A stretch of 64,000 bases of DNA, taken from the NCBI GenBank assembly GCA_032622095.1, contig CP136064.1:277101614-277165613 (forward strand), in the 5' to 3' direction. This stretch comes from Siphonodentalium dalli (taxonomy: Eukaryota; Mollusca; Scaphopoda; Gadilida; Siphonodentaliidae). Under the pieces are notes generated by a model. It was not told the DNA's origin. It worked only from the letters and a program-made list of their open reading frames with translations, and did no database searches. Below are positions 23,160 through 35,369 of the stretch, in pieces. The translations under genes were made by a program, and so were the position numbers. Positions within the stretch are counted from its first letter, which is position 1; every line of letters starts with the position of its first letter.

Positions 23160-23375
23160 ACTCAAAAAAATTTCATCGTAATATTACAACAGAAACTGTT
23201 GGCAGCAATTGGACCATCAGTAACTGTCGAGATCAACGTAATCTGACATTTACAAATTTGATCGTATATTTACAAAATGATCGTAATATTATGACAGAAA
23301 AACTATCGTAAAATTACAACATCATCGTAATGTGAATTTACGGTTTAATCGTAAAATTACATGGCCAACGTAATC
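23160..23375. repeat. Irregular repeat of TCGTAATATTAC-type motifs
   Basis: Motifs such as TCGTAATATTAC, TCGTAAAATTAC and TCGTAATGTGAATTTAC recur every 20 to 40 bp, several of them partly self-complementary. Confidence 0.5.
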
Positions 23376-23648
23376 TGAAGCTGAGAACCTGGTGTGAATT
23401 GAACTGTGGTGGGGTCTCAAGCGATCTACCCCTACACATTATAAACAAATGCCAGTAAATGACATAAGTAGCTTGAGGATGGATGTGATCCATCGAACCA
23501 CAGAAAAATTCAACCAGGTCCACAGGTGCTAAATGTCTGCACTATACATCTACAATTAAAGATAAAAATCAATGTCCAACACCTAATTGTCATGAAATCG
23601 ACATTTCTCGTAAAACAAAATTTTGGAACAAAGTTACATACCGGTACG

Positions 23649-25066
23649 TTGTTAATATGGTAACTACCGTCCATGATGCTTTAATATAGAACTGGCTACT
23701 ATGATAACTACATGTCAATGATGCTTTATTGTAGAAAGGGTTAATAATGTAACTAATCACCAATGATACTCATTATAAAAAGGGTTAATAAGGTAACTGC
23801 CTGTCAATTATTGCTTCAACGTAGAAAGGGTTAATAAGGTAATTACACGCCAATGGTGCTTTAATATAGAAAGGGTTAATATGGTAACTATCAGTCAATG
23901 ATGCTTTAATATAGAAAGTGTTATAATATGGTAACTGCACGTCAATGATGCTTTGATACAAAAATGGTTAATAAGGTAATTACCCGTCAATGGCGCTTTA
24001 ATATAGAAATGGTTTATAATGTAACTACTCACCAATGATACTTAGTATAGAAAGGGTTGTTTAATGTAACTACCTGTCAATTAATGCTTTAATATAGAAA
24101 AGGTTAATAAGGTAACTACACGCCAATGATACTTAGTATAGAAAGGGTTGGTAAGGTAACTACACGACAATGATACTTTAGTATATAGAGGGTTAATTAG
24201 GCAACTACCCGTCAACGATGCTTTAATATAGAAAGGGTTAACATGGTAACTACACGTCAATGATATTTTAATAAAGAAAGGGCTAATAAGGTAACTACAT
24301 GTCAATGCTGCTTTAATACAGAAATGGTTAATAAGGTAACTTCACGTCAATAATGCTTTAATATAGAAAGGGTTAATACTGTAACTACTCACCAATGATA
24401 CTTAGTATAGAACGGGTTAATAAGATAACTACCCAGCAATAATGATGCTTTAATATAGAGAGGGTTATAATAAGGAAATTACACGTCAATTATGCTTTAA
24501 TACATAAATGGTTAATAAGGTAACTACCCGCCAATGGCGCTTTAATATAGAAAGGGTTAATAATGCAACTACTCACCAATGATACTTAGTATAGAAAGGG
24601 TTAATAAGGTAACTACCTGTCAATTAATGCTTTAATATAGAAAGGGTTAATAAGGTAACTACACGCCAACGGTACTTAGTATAGAAAGGGTTAATAAGGT
24701 AACTATATACGACAATGATACTTTGGTATATACAGAGTTAAGGAGCCAACTACCCGTCAATGATGCTATACTATAGAAAGGGTTAACATTGTAACTACAC
24801 ATCAATGATATTTTAATATAGAAAGGGTTAATAAAGTAACTACGCGTCAATGATGCTTTAATAAAGAAAGGGTTAATAAGGTAACTTCACATCAATGGTG
24901 CTTTAATATAGAAAGGGTTAATAATGTAACTACTCACCAATGTTACTTAGTATAGAAAGGGTTAATAAGGTAACTACCTGTCAATTAATGATTTAATATA
25001 GAATGGTTAATAAGGTAACTACACGCCAATGGTGCTGTAATATAGAAAGGGTTAATAAGGTGACTT
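23649..25066 (+). repeat. Minisatellite, ~45-bp unit, ~31 copies, with higher-order order
   Basis: The unit reads about GCTTTAATATAGAAAGGG, TTAATAAGGTAACTACACG, TCAATGAT. The variant ACTACTCACCAATGATACTT recurs at about 24024, 24385, 24570 and 24930. These gaps (361, 185, 360) show a ~546-bp higher-order unit of 12 monomers, split 8+4. Short minus-strand open frames are products of the repeat. Confidence 0.92.
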
Positions 25067-25123
25067 CAATGCAGATTATACAGTTTAACAAAATACCACA
25101 GGTGTATATATCCGGATGAACAC

Positions 25124-25354
25124 TGTAGTAAATACCTGGGCGAAACCCTGGTGTAAATACCTGGGTGTAAATACCTGGTGTAAATACCTGGGTGTAAATC
25201 CGTAAAAACCCGGGTAAACTGGGGTTTATACCTAACATATATAGAAAACACCTGGGTAAATATATATAAATCCCTGATTTACCTGGGTGTAACCAGGGTA
25301 AAACCTATATGTACCGGGGTATACCTAGGTAAACACCAAGATTTACCCAGGTAC
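25124..25354. repeat. Short repeat of TAAATACCTGGGTG units
   Basis: Units TAAATACCTGG(G)TG occur four times in 25125-25200. Degenerate and inverted forms (TTTACCCAGGTA, TTACCTGGGTGTAACC) follow to 25354, so the block is partly palindromic. It directly follows the minisatellite. Confidence 0.7.
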
Positions 25355-26003
25355 ATTTTTACATGGGGATCGACAGTGCAAGTGTCTTTTGTGTGGCAGC
25401 AACTTTTGATATGACAAAAATAGCGATTACACTCAGGTGGTTGAATGCAATATTGACACTTTTTCTTCTCTGAACTGAGTTTATGCTCTGGACTAGCTGA
25501 AGTTGATGGGGGGGGGGTTGATGTGGGGGGGGGGTAAACTATTACTATTAATTGTTAGTTGTGATAAAATGATGCAAATTTATATTTCAGGTTCTGACAT
25601 TTCACTTGGTAAGGATTGAGGCCCATTTCAGAGGCAGGAGGGGATGTGTGGCATAACTTCTAAAATAACAAAATGAAAATCAGCCAACACCAGCTTCACC
25701 AGCTCCAATGAAGATTTTTCTCAGTTTCTATATAAGACTGTGACATTGGTCAAGACAGATAAATGGTTGCAAAGACACAGTTAAAGAAAAAAATGAGAAC
25801 AAAACTTTCTCAAGAGAAGACACCACCTAAGGCTGTGTAAAAGACAAAGTTATGATTCATCCTTCTCCTATACCCCACTTCAATGCAAAGGATTTGCAAT
25901 GTAAAGGATTTGCAAAGTTTGGTGCGAGATATAGAAATTAGTTCTGTCGGTCTTGTGCATGTGTCTGTTAGGAAATATTTTGCTCTATTTTGTTTAGGTG
26001 CAA
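25355..26003. other. Non-coding stretch with poly-G tracts
   Basis: Poly-G runs at about 25508-25535. A duplicated GCAAAGGATTTGCAATGTAAA block lies at 25880-25915. No gene. Confidence 0.4.
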
Positions 26004-26997
26004 TTTTAGCTCAACTTGCCAAAGTAAAATGTAAGTTATTGCCATGGGGTGGCGTTTGTCTGAGCGTGTATCCGTCCATCTGTCAACAATTTCCCTACAG
26101 GTCAGAGCTCTCATCCGATCATCACCAACTTCATAAGGATTTTTGGAGTGACCTCTACATGGGAGCCATGAATGTTTCCCGAAATTCGTTTAAAACAGCC
26201 ATCTTGGATTTCAAATTTGAATTCATCGGCACACCTTTTAGTCGGTATTTATTGAAAAAATGTTTTGAAAATTTACAGCCATGTTTAGGGTCACCTCTGG
26301 GTGGTAGCTATCAAAATTGAATGAATTTTTATGAAAAACATAGCTGCTGGCAGCCATCTTAGATTTTACTCTTTGCATGACTAAATTCTTTGGCGCCCTA
26401 CAGTAGGCGAGAGATCACATCCATAATCCATTCGTCACCAAAATTCATATGAACCACTAGATAAAGAGTCATTAAATTTAGTTGAAAAACATGGCCACCA
26501 GTGGCCATTTTGGATTTTACTCTTTGCATAACTAAATCATTCGCCATTCTCTACAGGCCACATCCCTCATTGTCACTAGATGGGAGCCATCAAATTTTTT
26601 CAAAATTTTGTTAAAAACAAACATACGGCCATCTTGGATTTCACCAATTAATACATCGGCACACCCTGCAGCGGACGTTTATTGGAGAAATGTTCAAAAA
26701 CTTTACAGGCATTTCACGATCACTTCTGGATGGCAGCTCTTGAATTTGAACAATATTCAAAGAACTGCCGGCAGCCATCTTGGATTTTACTCTTTGCATC
26801 ACTAAATACCTTGTCATGCCCTTGACTGACAACATTATTTTTTTTCTCATTGATCCCAAACTTCATAAGGTGCTTCGGGTTGACCTCTGGTGAACGCTAC
26901 TTAAAAATAACAACTTTCCGCATTCCTTATATCTCCATTGGCTGTAATGTATGAATTATCACCTCTCCAGGTTGAGCTACAGTGTCATTGACACTTT
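26004..26997 (+). repeat. Dispersed repeat family B, copy 1
   Basis: It begins TTTTAGCTCAACTTGCC, has the GTCCGTCCATCTGTC and CAACAATTTCC blocks, and ends GGTTGAGCTACAGTGTCATTG. Inside are three to four internal units carrying GGCAGCCATCTTGGATTTTA and TTTGCATGACTAAAT. An open frame at 25883-26320 is made of the repeat and is not a gene. Same family as 30087-30727. Confidence 0.8.
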
Positions 26998-27098
26998 CAT
27001 TATTAAAGATACATAATACGATTCAATGGTCCCCATATCATCCAGTACAACAACAATGGAATTTCACAAAAAACTGATTTGGTTATCCAAATTAGTAT

Positions 27099-28194
27099 AT
27101 CCCCATTTGCGTAGGTCCCATAAATGGGCGAAAAAAAAAGATTTGAAGGGAGGAATGGGTGTATGTATATCTCAATTGAGACATGTTTTAAACGAAAAAT
27201 GATACAATAATCGATAAAAGTGGCTTGTTCTATCAAAAATATTTGCCAAGGTTGATAAACATTTGCTGTGTATACCTTACTTGTATTTAAATTTGTGCAG
27301 CAATATTTTTTTGCTCAGTTTTAAATGGGCGAATTTAAAATGGACACAAATATTTTTTGTAAATATCTTGGATCTGATGACAGTTTAAGTGGATTAATCA
27401 TTCCCGAAGATACATGTATATCTTAAAACACCATCAAGACAGATTTACATAGTGTAAAACATAACTGCGTCATCAATTTGTTGTGAAGATGTGTGTTTAT
27501 ATGCTCGAAATAATTATTCGGACACTGAAATAGTTATAGACATCATTGAAATGAACTAGAAAGAAGTAAAACCACAACCGTGTATATGCTACTTGTCTGC
27601 AGGTTGTGTTGACATAACTAATTCAGGCTATTTGGTCAGGGAAGGTGTCACTCCATGGTTGTAGGTCGTGCTTTCGCGAACCATCAGTCTGGATCATGTG
27701 TACTTCTTAACCATCACATGTATTTAAACATCATCAATGTTACCATGTTTTGTCACTTCACATATGGGTAATTGTGTTGATGTTGGTTGCTTGTATGAAA
27801 CTATTGGCATACATGCAGACCTATATTTGTCCATTCAGTCTAACATTGAGTAATGTGTGTAATACATCAACATAGCCATTTTGTCTGCCATGTGGTTTGA
27901 TGTAAACTCATGATTCCTTCTAGTTTCTGCTCAGTTTTAAATTTGCACATCGATTGGTGTGCAAAAATTAGTACTGCGCGAAATTTAAATACGAGTAAGG
28001 TAGGCATATATGCCACTGTATGCCCATAGCGAATGTTTATCATCATATTGGTCTGCACCAGTGACATCGGAGGATATTATTGATAGAACAAGCCACTATT
28101 ATCATGTCGTTATTTATTTAAAATCAGTCTCAATTGACTGTTCCCCTTGAAATCTCTCTCTTTCGCCATTTTAGGGCACCTCTGCAAATGGGGA
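27099..28194. mobile_element. ~1.1-kb foldback element
   Basis: Diverged inverted arms of about 140 bp: the left arm starts TCCCCATTTGCGTAGGTCCC and contains CTCAATTGAGAC and GTGGCTTGTTCTATCA. The right arm contains TGATAGAACAAGCCAC, GTCTCAATTGAC and ends TGCAAATGGGGA. Part of the interior recurs inverted at about 56004-56612. No transposase. Confidence 0.7.
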
Positions 28195-28559
28195 CCTATT
28201 GCAAATAGTCACAATGTATGGTAGTGTTATTAGGTGTTAATATTGATATGATATTGTCACTTGCCATAGTATATATAAGTTTTATCATGCCTCGACTTGT
28301 AACTTCACAATCTTTGGAAACTCTGTCTCTTTGATGCTGTAATATATAAGCAATGGGGCACAAATTCCCAAAATTATGAAACTATGAAGAACTTTAGGAT
28401 ATCGGACGTTTTCCTAAAACCAATTCAAACTTCTCAAAATAAAATTTATATTTTGCTTACAAGCAAGACAAATGTTACAAACATTGACAATGGGCAATTC
28501 GCAGTAAGAAATACATACTGTTCATGCATCTTTTTCATATGTGTAAACATATTTTATTA

Positions 28560-28856
28560 AAACAAAGTGGGGTATACTGTTTTTCACTTGTCTAGTCGTC
28601 CGCCAGACGTGCGTACGTACGACTGAAGTATTTTCATATCATAACTTGAACAGTAGCTTGGATCTCAATGAAATTTGGTAGGGATGTTCACTACTGTGAG
28701 GATATTAAATTGAGGGCTCCTTTCGTCTTTTATAGTACGCATCACAAAAACAAAATCTCCAATGTCATTTTTCCCCTCATAGTTCAAATGCATCGCCCGT
28801 GGCATCACGTGACCAGAACATTGAAATCGATTGATAATTCACAGCTGATACTCTAG
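28560..28856 (+). repeat. Short dispersed repeat with GTCCGCC start
   Basis: The block CTTGTCTAGTCGTCCGCC followed by ATAACTTGAACAG and ATGAAATTTGGTAGGGATG has the form of the other bivalve-type repeats here. It directly abuts the next TIR element. Confidence 0.4.
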
Positions 28857-29418
28857 ACCAAGTCTTCTCAGGCCACAACATCGGATATCGGTTGGGATGA
28901 TGCTGTTTTAGGACTAAGTCCCCTCCTGTTACTCTTCTATAATGGACTTTCATTCAAAATATGTACTATATAAACATGTGAAGCCCAGACATTCACATGA
29001 ACCCCTGAATGTGATAAATAATCTGACAGAATAATCTTGATAGAAAAGGTAAAGTGATGATATGATCGTTTCATGTATTGTTTAAATACATTTTCTGATA
29101 GCGAGACAAATCAAAATTCTCTGAAAAACAAAGCTTTGTTTACTTATCAATTTTGTTGCTCTGACATTTAAAGGACCTCTGATATAATTATGCATGTTTG
29201 ATACTTTTGTATCATCATGCTTGGGAAAGGCTGCCATCTATGTACATATACACAAAGCATCCATTTGACCTCATCTGAAGACATATAAGCAAGATAACTC
29301 CCACACACAATTATGGATGTAAAGTTTGTTGTAGAAGAGTAATGGGAGGGGACTCTTCCAAAACAGCATCAACCCAACAGATGTCCCAAGCTGTTGTGGA
29401 CTGAGAAGACTTGGTCTA
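28857..29418. mobile_element. ~560-bp element with ~90-bp TIRs
   Basis: Left arm: GACCAAGTCTTCTCAGGCC, then ATGCTGTTTT, then TCCCCTCCTGTTACTCTTCT. The right arm is the complement (AGAAGAGTAATGGGAGGGGA ... GAGAAGACTTGGTC). No coding capacity. Confidence 0.75.
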
Positions 29419-29504
29419 GTGAAACTCAAGCTAGTATTGGACCGACTTGGTTCTGTGTGGGTTAAAAATACTCAGCAGATTTTTTGAAAATAAATACTTT
29501 CAGC

Positions 29505-30086
29505 TTTTTAGCTCACCTGAAACGAAGTTTCCGGTGGAGCTATAATCATCACTCCTTGTCCGTCCGTCCGTCAAGAATCATCTTCTCATCCAGAACCGTA
29601 AGACAGAATGGGTTCATATTTGGTGTGGATGTTCCCTATGTGAATCACATTCAGGTTTGTTCAAATGAGGTCACCCGGTCAAATAGTTGCGAAGCTAGGA
29701 CCATAACTCTCTTCCACCATAGTAATTTTAAAAATGACTACTTCTCAAATTTTATTGGGGCGAATGGGTTCATATTTGGTACAAAGGGTCCTTGGGGGAC
29801 TGTGATTCAGATTAGTTCAAATAAGGTCACTGGGTCAAATGTTGACGGAGCCAGTGACATAACTCAAAAAAAAAAAAAAAAAACTTTTAATTAATTTGTT
29901 TTGGAATTTTCACCTTGCTCAATTTAACAAACATAATTTTTTTTTAAACATGTTATAAAATTTGAAAATGGTGAAACCATTATAACATCGGCAGAGTTAT
30001 GAAACTTTAATCTTTAATGAAATTAAATTATATTCGGTATGGATGGGCCTTGGGTGACCGGGTTCAGATTTGTTCAAATAGGGTCA
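29505..30086 (+). repeat. Bivalve-type dispersed repeat (AGCTCACCTGAAACG family)
   Basis: It starts TTTTTAGCTCACCTGAAACG, followed by GTCCGTCCGTCCGTC and repeated GGTTCATATTTGGT / TTCAAATGAGGTCAC / GACATAACTC units. A poly-A run lies at 29867-29882. Its right end is replaced by family B at 30087. Confidence 0.75.
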
Positions 30087-30727
30087 TTTTTAGCTCAACT
30101 TACTTTGTAAGTTTGAGCTATTGCCATGAGTTGGCATCCGTCATCCGTGTGTCTGTCAACAATTTCCTTTGGCGCGGGCTACAGGTCGTACCTTTGGTCT
30201 GATCTTTATGAAATTTGTCATGAATGTTGACATTGACATGTAGATGAGAACGAGTCATTTTGGGGTCATTCGGCCAAAAAACATGGCCGCTGGTGGCCAT
30301 CTTGAATTTCAAAATTAAATCCATTTATGAAATTTGTCATGGATGTTAATATTGACATGTAGATGGGAACGAGTCATTTTGGGGTATTTCTGTCAAACAA
30401 CATGGCCGCCAGCAGCCATTTTGGATTTTACTCTTCGCATGACTGAATCCTTTGGCGCGGGCTGCAGATCGTAGCTTTAGTCGGATCTTCATGAAATTTG
30501 TCATAGATGTCAACAATGACATGTAGACGGGAACGAGTTATTTTGGGGAAATTTGGCCAAAAAACATGGCCGCTGGTGGCCATCTTGGATTTTACTCTTT
30601 GCATGACTAAATCCTTTGGCACAGCTAGGTTAGACATTTCAATTAGCACCTTTCCTATTCCTCCATTTACTGTCAACCATTAAAATATTCCCCTACCTAA
30701 GTTGAGCTACAGTGTCACTGACACTTA
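30087..30727 (+). repeat. Dispersed repeat family B, copy 2
   Basis: It begins TTTTTAGCTCAACTTA and ends AGTTGAGCTACAGTGTCACTG. Internal tandem units of about 160 bp carry ATGGCCGCTGGTGGCCATC, ATGAAATTTGTCAT and GACATGTAGA.GGGAACGAG. Confidence 0.85.
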
Positions 30728-30733
30728 TATTAT

Positions 30734-31290
30734 GTTTACCCATACCATAGTATGGTAAACATAGTGTCATTGTCCGGATTGACCACTCGTCATTAGTCCG
30801 TCGTCTGTCTGTAGACACTTTACACATGGTGCGATAACTGAAATATTTTCTATTTGATCAAAACCAAATTTTGTATATGAATTTCTCAGCACCAAATACA
30901 GATCAAGTTCGAATATGGGTGTGATCAATTTTGTTTTATGGAATTTTAGCCCTTTTTCGACTTAGAATTCATGCATGCTGCCACAACTCAAAATTTTTTT
31001 ATCTGACCTTCACCAAATCTGGTATGCGAGTTTCTTAGCCCAAAATACATATCAAGTTTGAATATGGGTTTGATCCGATATTTTTTAATGGAGTTATGGC
31101 CCTTTGACATATAATTCATGCATGCTTCGATCAATCAACCATTTTTCAACTGATAGAAACCAAATTTTGTATGTGAGTTTCTCAACTCAAAATACAGATC
31201 AAGTTCGAATATGGGTTTGATCCGATATTATTCAATGGCAGGCGTTATGACCCTTTGATTATTTTATTCATCTCTAAAATATATCAAAGA
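30734..31290 (+). repeat. Dispersed repeat family C, copy 2
   Basis: It starts at TTTACCCATACCATAGTATGG, a small palindrome, then GTCCGTCGTCTGTCTG and TAGACACTTTA. Three internal units follow with CCAAATTTTGTAT and AATACAGATCAAGTTCGAAT. Same family as 60-440 (minus) and 33192-33600. Confidence 0.8.
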
Positions 31291-31403
31291 TACACAGTTT
31301 GCACTGTCCAAGTATAATCTAATAAATCAGGTTTACAATGCCATGAAGTTGTCTTCTCACATTGAGCAACAATCAAGTGACAATGACTCTCTCTTGCATT
31401 GAG

Positions 31404-32790
31404 TTAATGGACCTATCCGTAGGTACCGCCCCAATTTCAATTGTAGCCAATGAGCCGATAGCTTAAACCCGGAAGCGACATAGGACTGCCTAGTGATATG
31501 AATCGCACCACAAGCCAGTCCCTAACTACAGTTGTAAGCTATAGGGAATTTACGAACATGGGAGCAAAATATATCTTAAAAAGCTACAATGGTGTTGATA
31601 TGTGCATGTGGAACATGTCCAATTGACGAACGATATTTATACATGTTTTAGTTCGGTTTCCTAAATACAAAAAAGTAACTATGACATCTCTTTAGGCTGG
31701 ATTAAACAATGCCACCGACCACACTCGCATCCTAGTGTTATTTAAATTTCAATATTTATATATAACAGATTTCAGACTAAAATGTGGAAATAGTAGTCCC
31801 GATCGGTGATGCGTTATGAATATTAATTGTGCCGCGAGTATGTGTTTTATGTTAAGTGTTTTTCGTTATAAATGTATACATTTGTTGCTGTTATAACATC
31901 GTGGTAATATTGAGTTCGACTGTCTGCTATTCGCACTAACCTGTAGGAGCTCGTGCGAACGTCGATCTTACTGAATCCATTTGAGAATCTAAAGCTTCCT
32001 CCGACAATGTACGTGTAAATGAGAATCAACAGATGTTTTCCAAGAGAATTACACGAAATTTCACGTGCTTCGCGGTGTATACACGCAACCTTCACCGAAC
32101 AAGTTCACTTTGTGCCATTTGTTGCCTCGACATGGCAACATGCAACTGACTTCATGATAGTCGGCATTTTCTTTAATGTACATTATTTACGGGAAAATAG
32201 GATGTGCAATTTTAAAATCCATTATTTGATAATCCGTTGCATTCGGCCTGATGGCACCAGGGTTCATTCAGGACGCTCGTGTATTGTAATCTGATATCGT
32301 TATATTTATTTCGACAAAAGAGGGATTATAAATTAATTACCACATGTACACCTACGTTTGGTTTATTGCATCAAGGTGTGAACCATTAGCATAGCTTCGA
32401 TAGTTAATTTGCTATTTGATATTGAAGTTTCATAATGGCTTCATTTACACCGTTTGATTCAACGTATGCCTAAACATCTATATTTGTTGTTCATCGGAAG
32501 TGGCCTAACAATCACACCTGTTTTTTGTTTAAAAACTGGTTCTATTTTTGTTTATATCTAATGACAGTCACTTTTACATGTTGCATATATACACACAAAG
32601 GTATCTTGAAAATCGTGATATTCAGAAGGGACCTATATTATCGTGTTACATGGCGTTTAACAACACAGTCCTTTCTCATCGGAAGCTATTTTAGCACTGA
32701 AGAGATATCGGAAGTGAGATGGCTTGTGGTGCGTAGTAACAGTAACCATGCAGTCTACAGGTGGGCGGGACGTAGGGATAGGTCCATTAA
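31404..32790. mobile_element. ~1.39-kb element with TTAATGGACCTATCC ends
   Basis: The left end is TTAATGGACCTATCCGTAGG and the right end is the near complement CGTAGGGATAGGTCCATTAA, about 26 bp with few mismatches. The size and unique interior leave room for a degraded gene, but none of the interior frames (largest about 90 codons) shows a domain. Confidence 0.6.
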
Positions 32791-33191
32791 CTGCTAGCAG
32801 ATGTGTTGGCCATATGATGAGATATCATAGATGGAATGTTTATGCTTTTATATTTTATATGCATGGTTATTTAAATTTCATCTTAAAGGCATAATCTGGT
32901 TTTATTGTTTAATAGCATTACTATTGGAGGTTAATAATGTGATTGTGTTTAGTAGATTTGTTGGTTGCTTGGGAAGACAACTTGAGAGCTCTGTATCAGT
33001 CTATGAGAACAAAATAATTATTCTAAACACTTTTAGAACTGTAGGTCTAGTTTGTTTTATTTATATATTAATGGAAAGCTTTTTCGACATTGATTTCAAT
33101 TGATTACAAATGTGAATAGAAATATTAAAGAGGCACAACAGGTTTGAACTTTGATACATTTTTCTTGTACTCTGCATGAGATAAAACTTGT

Positions 33192-33600
33192 TATGTGTAC
33201 CTATACCATAGTATGGTACACATCGTTCATCCATCCATCTGTACATCCATATGTCTGTCCGTCCGTAGACACTTTAGGCATAATGCGATAACTCTAACAT
33301 TTTCTATTTGATCGGAACCAAATTTTGTATACAGGTTTCTCAGCCCAAAATACAGTTCGAGTTCGAATATGGGTTTGAATCGAGTTTTTTTTTGTTTACA
33401 GTTTTGGCTGGTTATGGCCCTTTTTTACTTATAATTTACACATGCTGCCATAACTCAAAAACAATTTCATCTGATTGACACCAAATTTGGTGTGCGAGAT
33501 TATCAGCCCAAAATACAGATCAAGTTCGAATTTGGGTTTGATCCGATTTATTTTAAAGGAGTTATGACCCCTTTTTTTTGTTAAATAATTTTAATTAAAA
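33192..33600 (+). repeat. Dispersed repeat family C, copy 3
   Basis: It begins ATGTGTACCTATACCATAGT, then GTCCGTCCGTAGACACTTTA, then the AACCAAATTTTGTATACAGG and AAATACAG.TC.AGTTCGAAT units. Confidence 0.8.
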
Positions 33601-34254
33601 ACAAATTTTAGATTGAATTTCCTCGCTCAATTTAACACGCACAAAATATTAAAAAACTTTTATATTAAATAATAAAAAAAATATTTAATTAAAAAAAATA
33701 ATTTCATTGACACTAATTTTTTTTAGTTGTATACCATTAATTAGGTGTGATGTCCTTTTTTGAAGATATGAAGATTTTATTGCAATAGTAGCATGTAATA
33801 TAATGATAGCAATAAATTGCCATGTGAACATCCAATATCCAGAGTATATGAGAGTACCTTTAATAGATGTCATTCCAAGCGAAATCTGTTATTAATTGAG
33901 TGGTGACATATGTTACAAAGCTCTAGGGATGGTTGTATGAAGGTAAAGACAAACAACCTGCTGGCTGGATAATTGTTTATCCTATCTGTCAAATTTATTA
34001 ATGGCTAAACCATTGGATCTCACAGTGAGAGGTCATTGTGTGAATAGGGACAGAGTTATTAGATTTAAATCGACTCCTCCCCATCCCAAATACTTTAACC
34101 CCTTCTTAAGACAAATTATTTGAGCTTTTGATTTTAAGTTTAAGTACTGATATACATGTATGTATTACTGTGATCATATCTTAGACCAATTATCAGTTAT
34201 AGCTAATCGCTATCGCCAAGGTATGGGTTAAACATCTGTCGATCGTGATTGGCC
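33601..34254. other. Non-coding AT-rich stretch
   Basis: A-rich and T-rich tracts at 33640-33725. No gene or repeat arm identified. Confidence 0.45.
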
Positions 34255-34385
34255 TCTCGTTAGGAAATGAGGTCCCCAGAGAGTGAATACCTTGTGCTGT
34301 TCCACCTTGGGGAATAGTGTTATTAAATTCACCTTTTGTGGACCTCATTCTGCAGAGGTCAGACACTCTAAATACAGACTTGGCT
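34255..34385. mobile_element. MITE family A, copy 2
   Basis: ATGAGGTCCCCAGAGAGTGAA on the left, and the complement with GGACCTCATTCTGCAGAGG and CAGACACTCT on the right. More diverged than the other copies. Confidence 0.65.
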
Positions 34386-35208
34386 GTCCCAATATTATTT
34401 TGTTAACCACCACTCATCCAGGTGAAATCATACCCTATTGGATAGTGGGGGTATATTGATATTACTAGATGAATGGATCTCATAGATGGGGATTCACATT
34501 TGTTCTAATAGGGGCAGAGATAAGAGATTTAACTCTCCTCTATCCTGTTTGGTACTGGTATAATAATATTGATTTCTAAGAAGCCTGGGTGTGGGCAATG
34601 TTGGAGGCAACGGGGAAGGAGTGTAGAGCGGTGGAGTTTTGACCCCCTATTTGATCAAAATTTAAACAGTTGAAAATTTCATGTCTGGTACAACATTAGT
34701 TGTAGATTAGATGTTCACATAAAAAATAGGTTAGAATTGTTCTCATAGTTTGGTTTGTTTTTCCCTCATGTATGTTTTTAAACCAACGTCCATATGTTCC
34801 TACTTCAGGTTAAACTGTTGGACCAAATTGGCCACAAATTTTAACTTTTTTGGTTTGTAATTTTCAAACGTTTGAGAGCTTGAAGTACTGGTACCAGTTG
34901 TAAAATTCAATCTAAGAGGGATGTGCAAAAGGATTTTTGTGAACTTAGTACTGTGGTATGGTTGTTTTCTTTAAAGGGTAAGAGATTGGAGATTTGTCAG
35001 TGGTGTGCAATTAGCAATTTCATTTGACGAGCCTTGCTCATCTGAGAACCTCCAGCTATGTCCCTGTTTAGAACTACTTGTCTTAAGTGATATTGTCACG
35101 TGCTGACCCTTGTAGTCTTCAGAGTCTCAGTCTTTAAAGTCTGGTGAGCGACCCACAGTCATTGCTGTCTTGTTTATGGGAATAAACAATAAAAAAGCTA
35201 TATAAATA
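34386..35208. other. Non-coding stretch
   Basis: No gene, RNA or clear repeat structure seen. Confidence 0.4.
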
Positions 35209-35369
35209 AAGAAATGAATGCAGTGGGTTTATGCGTGTGTGTTATTGAGAGATACTGCACATAGGTTGTTGGGGCACATTTAGTGTCAACCGCTTTACAT
35301 AATGTCCCCAAACGACCACAGCGCCGTGTCCCTCAATAACACATGCACACCGACTACATTCATTTCTTA
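35209..35369. mobile_element. 161-bp TIR element (MITE-like)
   Basis: Left arm AAGAAATGAATGCAGTGGG, then GTGTGTTATTGAG. The right arm is the complement, CTCAATAACACATGC then CTACATTCATTTCTT. Confidence 0.7.

Noticed and set aside
25883-26320. 145-codon plus-strand open frame
   Set aside because: It is composed of dispersed repeat family B, whose other copy does not keep the frame.
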